NCBI GenBank assembly: GCA_017853235.1
Contig: JAFMJX010000062.1
Span: 1 to 9,100 of the forward strand
Direction of reading: 5' to 3'
DNA: 9,100 bases
Origin: Chitinophagaceae bacterium
GTDB taxonomy: Bacteria > Bacteroidota > Bacteroidia > Chitinophagales > Chitinophagaceae
The notes under the pieces were generated by a model. The model was not told the origin of the DNA. It ran no database searches and was given only the letters and a program-made list of their open reading frames with translations. The translations under genes were made by a program, and so were the position numbers. Of this stretch, positions 6,375-9,100 are shown piece after piece (position 1 is the first letter of the stretch; each line of letters starts with the position of its first letter).

Positions 6375-7131
6375 ATAATTCCATTCTTTTTAATTCGCCT
6401 GCATCCAATGGAATCTCTTTTACTAATTCTTTTAAAATAGCATCCTTTTCCATGGGTAAAGCTTGGTCAATATTAAATTGAATATAGTGTATTTGATTAC
6501 TTTGTGCGATATCTAACCCTTCGTAATAGGTTTTGATTAAACACCTTGGGTCAATATTCTTTTGAGCATACAAATGATTGGTTTGGTAAATCAAATGAAG
6601 GCCATACAATTCAATTACCTTCAAAGTAAACAAATACAAATTAGGACTATCCGTTTTTAAATGCACGATGCCTCCTTTTTGTAAAAAGGCTTGGTACATG
6701 CGTAAAAATTTAGGATGCGTTAATCGCTTTTTAGCTTTAGAAGCCCTTAGTTGTGGGTCCGGAAAAGTAATCCAAATTTCATTTACCTCATTCTCACCAA
6801 AATAATGATTAATCTGATCTATTTGAGTGCGCACAAACGCTACATTTTTTAATCCTTCTTTATTGGCAATGGTAGCCCCCTTCCAAATACGATTCCCCTT
6901 AATGTCTATTCCTATAAAATTTTGATCGGGCATCATTCTGGCCATACCCACTGCATATTCACCTCGTCCACAGGCCAATTCCAAAGTTAATGGGCGGGAT
7001 GTTGATATAGTTTGTGTACCTAGTTGTTGAGCAAAAAAGGACTGCCATTGCCCTTGCATGTTTTCGGGGTACTCCAACACATTGGTATATTCCTTGATTG
7101 CCGCAAATTTGATTAGCTTTTTTTGCCCCAT
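6361..7131 (-). CDS. trmB: tRNA (guanine-N7-)-methyltransferase
   Basis: SAM-dependent enzyme that makes m7G at position 46 of the tRNA variable loop. The 256-residue length is a little above the usual 210-240. The Rossmann-fold SAM motif is LTLELACGRGEYAVGMA (48-64), followed by the acidic strand FIGIDIKGNRIWKGA (72-86). The TrmB signature PDPQLRASKAKKRLTHPKFL spans 124-143 (usually PDPWPKKRHxKRRL), and the C-terminal substrate motif TYYE is at 201-204, with a hydrophobic stretch and a short acidic/basic tail after it. It leads a unit of three overlapping genes. A perfect TATCTTTG box ends four bases before the ATG, so the transcript probably has almost no leader. No truncation is seen. Confidence 0.93.
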   Translation of the reverse strand: MGQKKLIKFAAIKEYTNVLEYPENMQGQWQSFFAQQLGTQTISTSRPLTLELACGRGEYAVGMARMMPDQNFIGIDIKGNRIWKGATIANKEGLKNVAFVRTQIDQINHYFGENEVNEIWITFPDPQLRASKAKKRLTHPKFLRMYQAFLQKGGIVHLKTDSPNLYLFTLKVIELYGLHLIYQTNHLYAQKNIDPRCLIKTYYEGLDIAQSNQIHYIQFNIDQALPMEKDAILKELVKEIPLDAGELKRMELYEQS

Positions 7132-7135
7132 GCGA

Positions 7136-7143
7136 CAAAGATA
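7136..7143 (-). promoter_or_regulatory. candidate -7 promoter element for trmB
   Basis: Read on the minus strand, TATCTTTG matches the Bacteroidota -7 consensus TAnnTTTG exactly and is followed by TCGC and then the trmB ATG. Transcription would start at or within a few bases of the ATG. No good TTTG -33 element is seen at the usual distance, so the call rests on the -7 box and its position. Confidence 0.55.
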
Positions 7144-7256
7144 CTAAAACCATTATTCACCTCATAGTATAGGCAACGAATAAATAAAAGGATCGTCCTT
7201 TTTTAAAAAATTGTCTTAACTTTTAGTTTATTTTTTAATTTAAAAATTGAACCGAT

Positions 7257-9100
7257 ATGCGTATTGTATACTTAGCAACGGGATTATTTTTTTTAAGCCT
7301 TATTGTTTCAAGCAAACTTTCTGCACAATCTAATACTTCTAAAACATTTTTAGAAGTACCATATCATAATTGTAACAATTGTTGGAATCGTGATTCCTTA
7401 GGCAATCATCGTGCTGTTGTGGAAGTGAAAGACAATGCAAGTTGGGTGAAATTAGTGTTGCCTTGGCGTCGTCGTGATGCTGATCCGCAAAACAAACGCA
7501 TCATTATTCAAGATGCTCAAACCAATGCATTAGTATCTGAAGCTATTACGATTAATGCCAACAGAGAATCTGGTGAAATACATTTTAAACCTAGCTCCGG
7601 CAAAGGCCAATACTATGTGTATTATATGCCTTATAAAAATGAAGGACGTTCTAATTATCCTAAAGGAGTTTATTTAAAACCTATTGTAAATAATATAGTG
7701 GATGCGCCTACCAATGGAACTGCACAAGTGGTTTCTTTTGAAGCGATAGATTCTTTGAATAGTTTTTATCCCATGGAAGTGATTGCTACTGCCAACGAAA
7801 CCCAATCATTTATTGCAAAGGCAATAAGTGGTTTCAAAAATGCCTCCTCCAATGCAAACAATTCTTCTTCCAATAATGCAGTTTCATTTATTGTCATACC
7901 CGAAGACAGGTCTTTTCCTATTAAAATGAAACAGGATTTGCCTTTACGTTGGATGCAGGCGGACTTGTCACAATTTAAAGGCACAGCCGATAAAGGGGAG
8001 TGGTATGCTTTTCAATTAGGAATTTTTGCTTTGCAAAATACACATCAAGTCACGGTTCAATTTTCAGATTTAAAATCATCCAATGGTGCTGTGATAAAAT
8101 CAAATGCCTTGACATGTATTAATACTAGTGGCATGAGCTATGATCAAAAGCCGTTTAAAAAAACGGTAGATGTAGATGCCAACAATATACAAGCTTTATG
8201 GTGCGGGGTAGATGTTCCTGTTTCAGCAACACCTGGCGTATACCATGGAAAAATGATTGTGAAAAGCAAAGAATTTATTTCACAGGAAATTTTAATCACG
8301 CTCAGGATTACTTCCAAAACCATTGCAAATAGTGGTGCAGAAACTCCTTGGAATCAAAATCGTTTAAAGTGGTTAAATTCTACATTGGCACAACAAAACG
8401 ATGTCATTGCACCGTATACTCCTTTAGTAGTGAAAGGAAAAGAAATTAGCTTGTTAGGTCGTAAAGTGATTTTAAATGCGGACGGTTTGCCTGCACAAAT
8501 TCAAACTTTCTTTTCTCCCGAAATGACCGAATACACTTCAACGCCTAAAAATATTTTAACGCAGCCTATGCAGTTTATGGTGAATCATGCTGCTTTGTCA
8601 ACACCTACTTCAACCAATCATTTTGCTTTTACACAGCAAGACAAAGGAACTGTTCAATGGACTGCAACTACTTCCTCCAAGCAACTTGAAATGCAGGTGA
8701 ATGGTTCCATTGAGTTTGATGGATTCATGGTGTATACAGTGAAAATGACCGCCTTGGATGATATTGACTTAAGCGATATCCAACTCAACATGCCACTTTC
8801 AAAATTGGCTGCTAAATACATGATGGGGTTAGGTCAAAAAGGAGGATTTCGTCCTGCGCAATTGGATTGGGCTTGGGAAGTGGCTACTAAAAATCAAGAT
8901 GGCGCTTGGATTGGGGATGTGAATGCAGGCCTTCAATTTTCATTGAGAGATGAAAATTATGTGCGCCCACTTAACACTAATTTTTATTTACAAAAACCTT
9001 TATTACTTCCTACTTCATGGGGGAATAATAATAAAGGAGGTATTCATATCACCGAAAATAACAACACGGTACTTGTCAATAACTATAGTGGCGCACGTCA
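7257..9100 (+). CDS. secreted DUF6067/GH123_N-like putative glycoside hydrolase (3' truncated by window)
   Basis: An uninterrupted frame of at least 614 codons that leaves the window without a stop. A signal peptide is clear: MRIVY, a hydrophobic core at 5-18, and probable cleavage after LSA (21-23). There is no lipobox cysteine. The mature part begins with a beta-rich domain (about 31-145) containing CNNCWNRDSLGNHRAVVEV-type sequence, LPWRRRDADP (68-77) and YYVYYMPYKNEGRSNYPKG (119-137). A short Asn/Ser linker lies at 195-208. Later landmarks are ALWCGVDVP (313-321), AKYMMGLGQKGGFRP (519-533), WIGDVNAGLQ (551-560) and the region 587-614. From memory this pattern fits the large DUF6067 (GH123_N-related) proteins of Bacteroidota, which are annotated as glycoside hydrolases; the substrate is unknown. 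Any catalytic domain may lie partly outside. It is divergent from trmB, and no SusC/SusD pair is in view. Confidence 0.8.
   Translation, partial: MRIVYLATGLFFLSLIVSSKLSAQSNTSKTFLEVPYHNCNNCWNRDSLGNHRAVVEVKDNASWVKLVLPWRRRDADPQNKRIIIQDAQTNALVSEAITINANRESGEIHFKPSSGKGQYYVYYMPYKNEGRSNYPKGVYLKPIVNNIVDAPTNGTAQVVSFEAIDSLNSFYPMEVIATANETQSFIAKAISGFKNASSNANNSSSNNAVSFIVIPEDRSFPIKMKQDLPLRWMQADLSQFKGTADKGEWYAFQLGIFALQNTHQVTVQFSDLKSSNGAVIKSNALTCINTSGMSYDQKPFKKTVDVDANNIQALWCGVDVPVSATPGVYHGKMIVKSKEFISQEILITLRITSKTIANSGAETPWNQNRLKWLNSTLAQQNDVIAPYTPLVVKGKEISLLGRKVILNADGLPAQIQTFFSPEMTEYTSTPKNILTQPMQFMVNHAALSTPTSTNHFAFTQQDKGTVQWTATTSSKQLEMQVNGSIEFDGFMVYTVKMTALDDIDLSDIQLNMPLSKLAAKYMMGLGQKGGFRPAQLDWAWEVATKNQDGAWIGDVNAGLQFSLRDENYVRPLNTNFYLQKPLLLPTSWGNNNKGGIHITENNNTVLVNNYSGAR

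Noticed and set aside
7186..7202. Small hairpin AAAAGGA-TCG-TCCTTTT with a T run between trmB and the secreted hydrolase gene
   Set aside because: Only seven pairs, two of them GC, and it lies between divergent genes where no transcript needs ending. Could be a leader element but the sequence does not decide.
7217..7224. TAACTTTT as a -7 box for the secreted hydrolase gene
   Set aside because: Last base departs from TAnnTTTG and no TTTG is present at a suitable distance upstream.
7766..7984. Minus-strand open frame of 72 codons
   Set aside because: Lies wholly opposite the long secreted hydrolase frame, which has signal peptide and family motifs.

Overview
The window looks like a piece of a Bacteroidota chromosome, most likely a low-GC member of the Chitinophagaceae/Chitinophagales. 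This rests on gene content (caa3-type oxidase genes with a DUF420 protein, a DUF5522 protein and a DUF6067/GH123_N-like secreted protein), on strong TTA/AAA codon preference, on the lack of clear Shine-Dalgarno sequences, and on TAnnTTTG boxes typical of the Bacteroidota housekeeping sigma factor. The genus is an inference from these features and from remembered protein similarity; no search was run.

Left part (1-5807, + strand): the distal end of a cytochrome c oxidase locus. In order it holds the C-terminal three quarters of subunit I (ctaD, cut by the window edge), a perfect intrinsic terminator, heme O synthase (ctaB, probably with a TTG start), a short subunit III-like protein, a promoter-bearing gap, a second longer subunit III (ctaE), a small subunit IV with histidine-rich ends (ctaF), a 58-codon basic ORF whose last codons form a terminator hairpin, an SCO-type copper chaperone, and a five-helix DUF420 protein related to CtaM/YozB. 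Together they supply structural subunits (I, III, IV), heme modification (CtaB) and Cu/heme assembly functions (SCO, DUF420) for one aa3/caa3-type terminal oxidase. Subunit II, the start of subunit I and heme A synthase are not in view.

Middle part (5804-7131, - strand): a compact three-gene unit reading trmB (tRNA m7G46 methyltransferase), a DUF5522 cysteine-cluster protein, and a catalytically dead alkyltransferase-like (ATL) protein. Each gene overlaps the next. A TAnnTTTG box sits only four bases before the trmB ATG, so the transcript may be leaderless. The unit converges on the oxidase cluster; the two terminal stop codons share the bases TTAA.

Right part (7257-9100, + strand): a divergently oriented open frame of at least 614 codons that runs off the window. 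It has a signal peptide and looks like a secreted DUF6067/GH123_N-type putative glycoside hydrolase.

No RNA genes, insertion sequences, CRISPR arrays or long repeats were seen. Most of the window is ordinary core metabolism. The points most worth a second look are a textbook EF-hand loop inside the DUF420 protein, the 58-codon ORF fused to a terminator, and the overlapping trmB-DUF5522-ATL unit.
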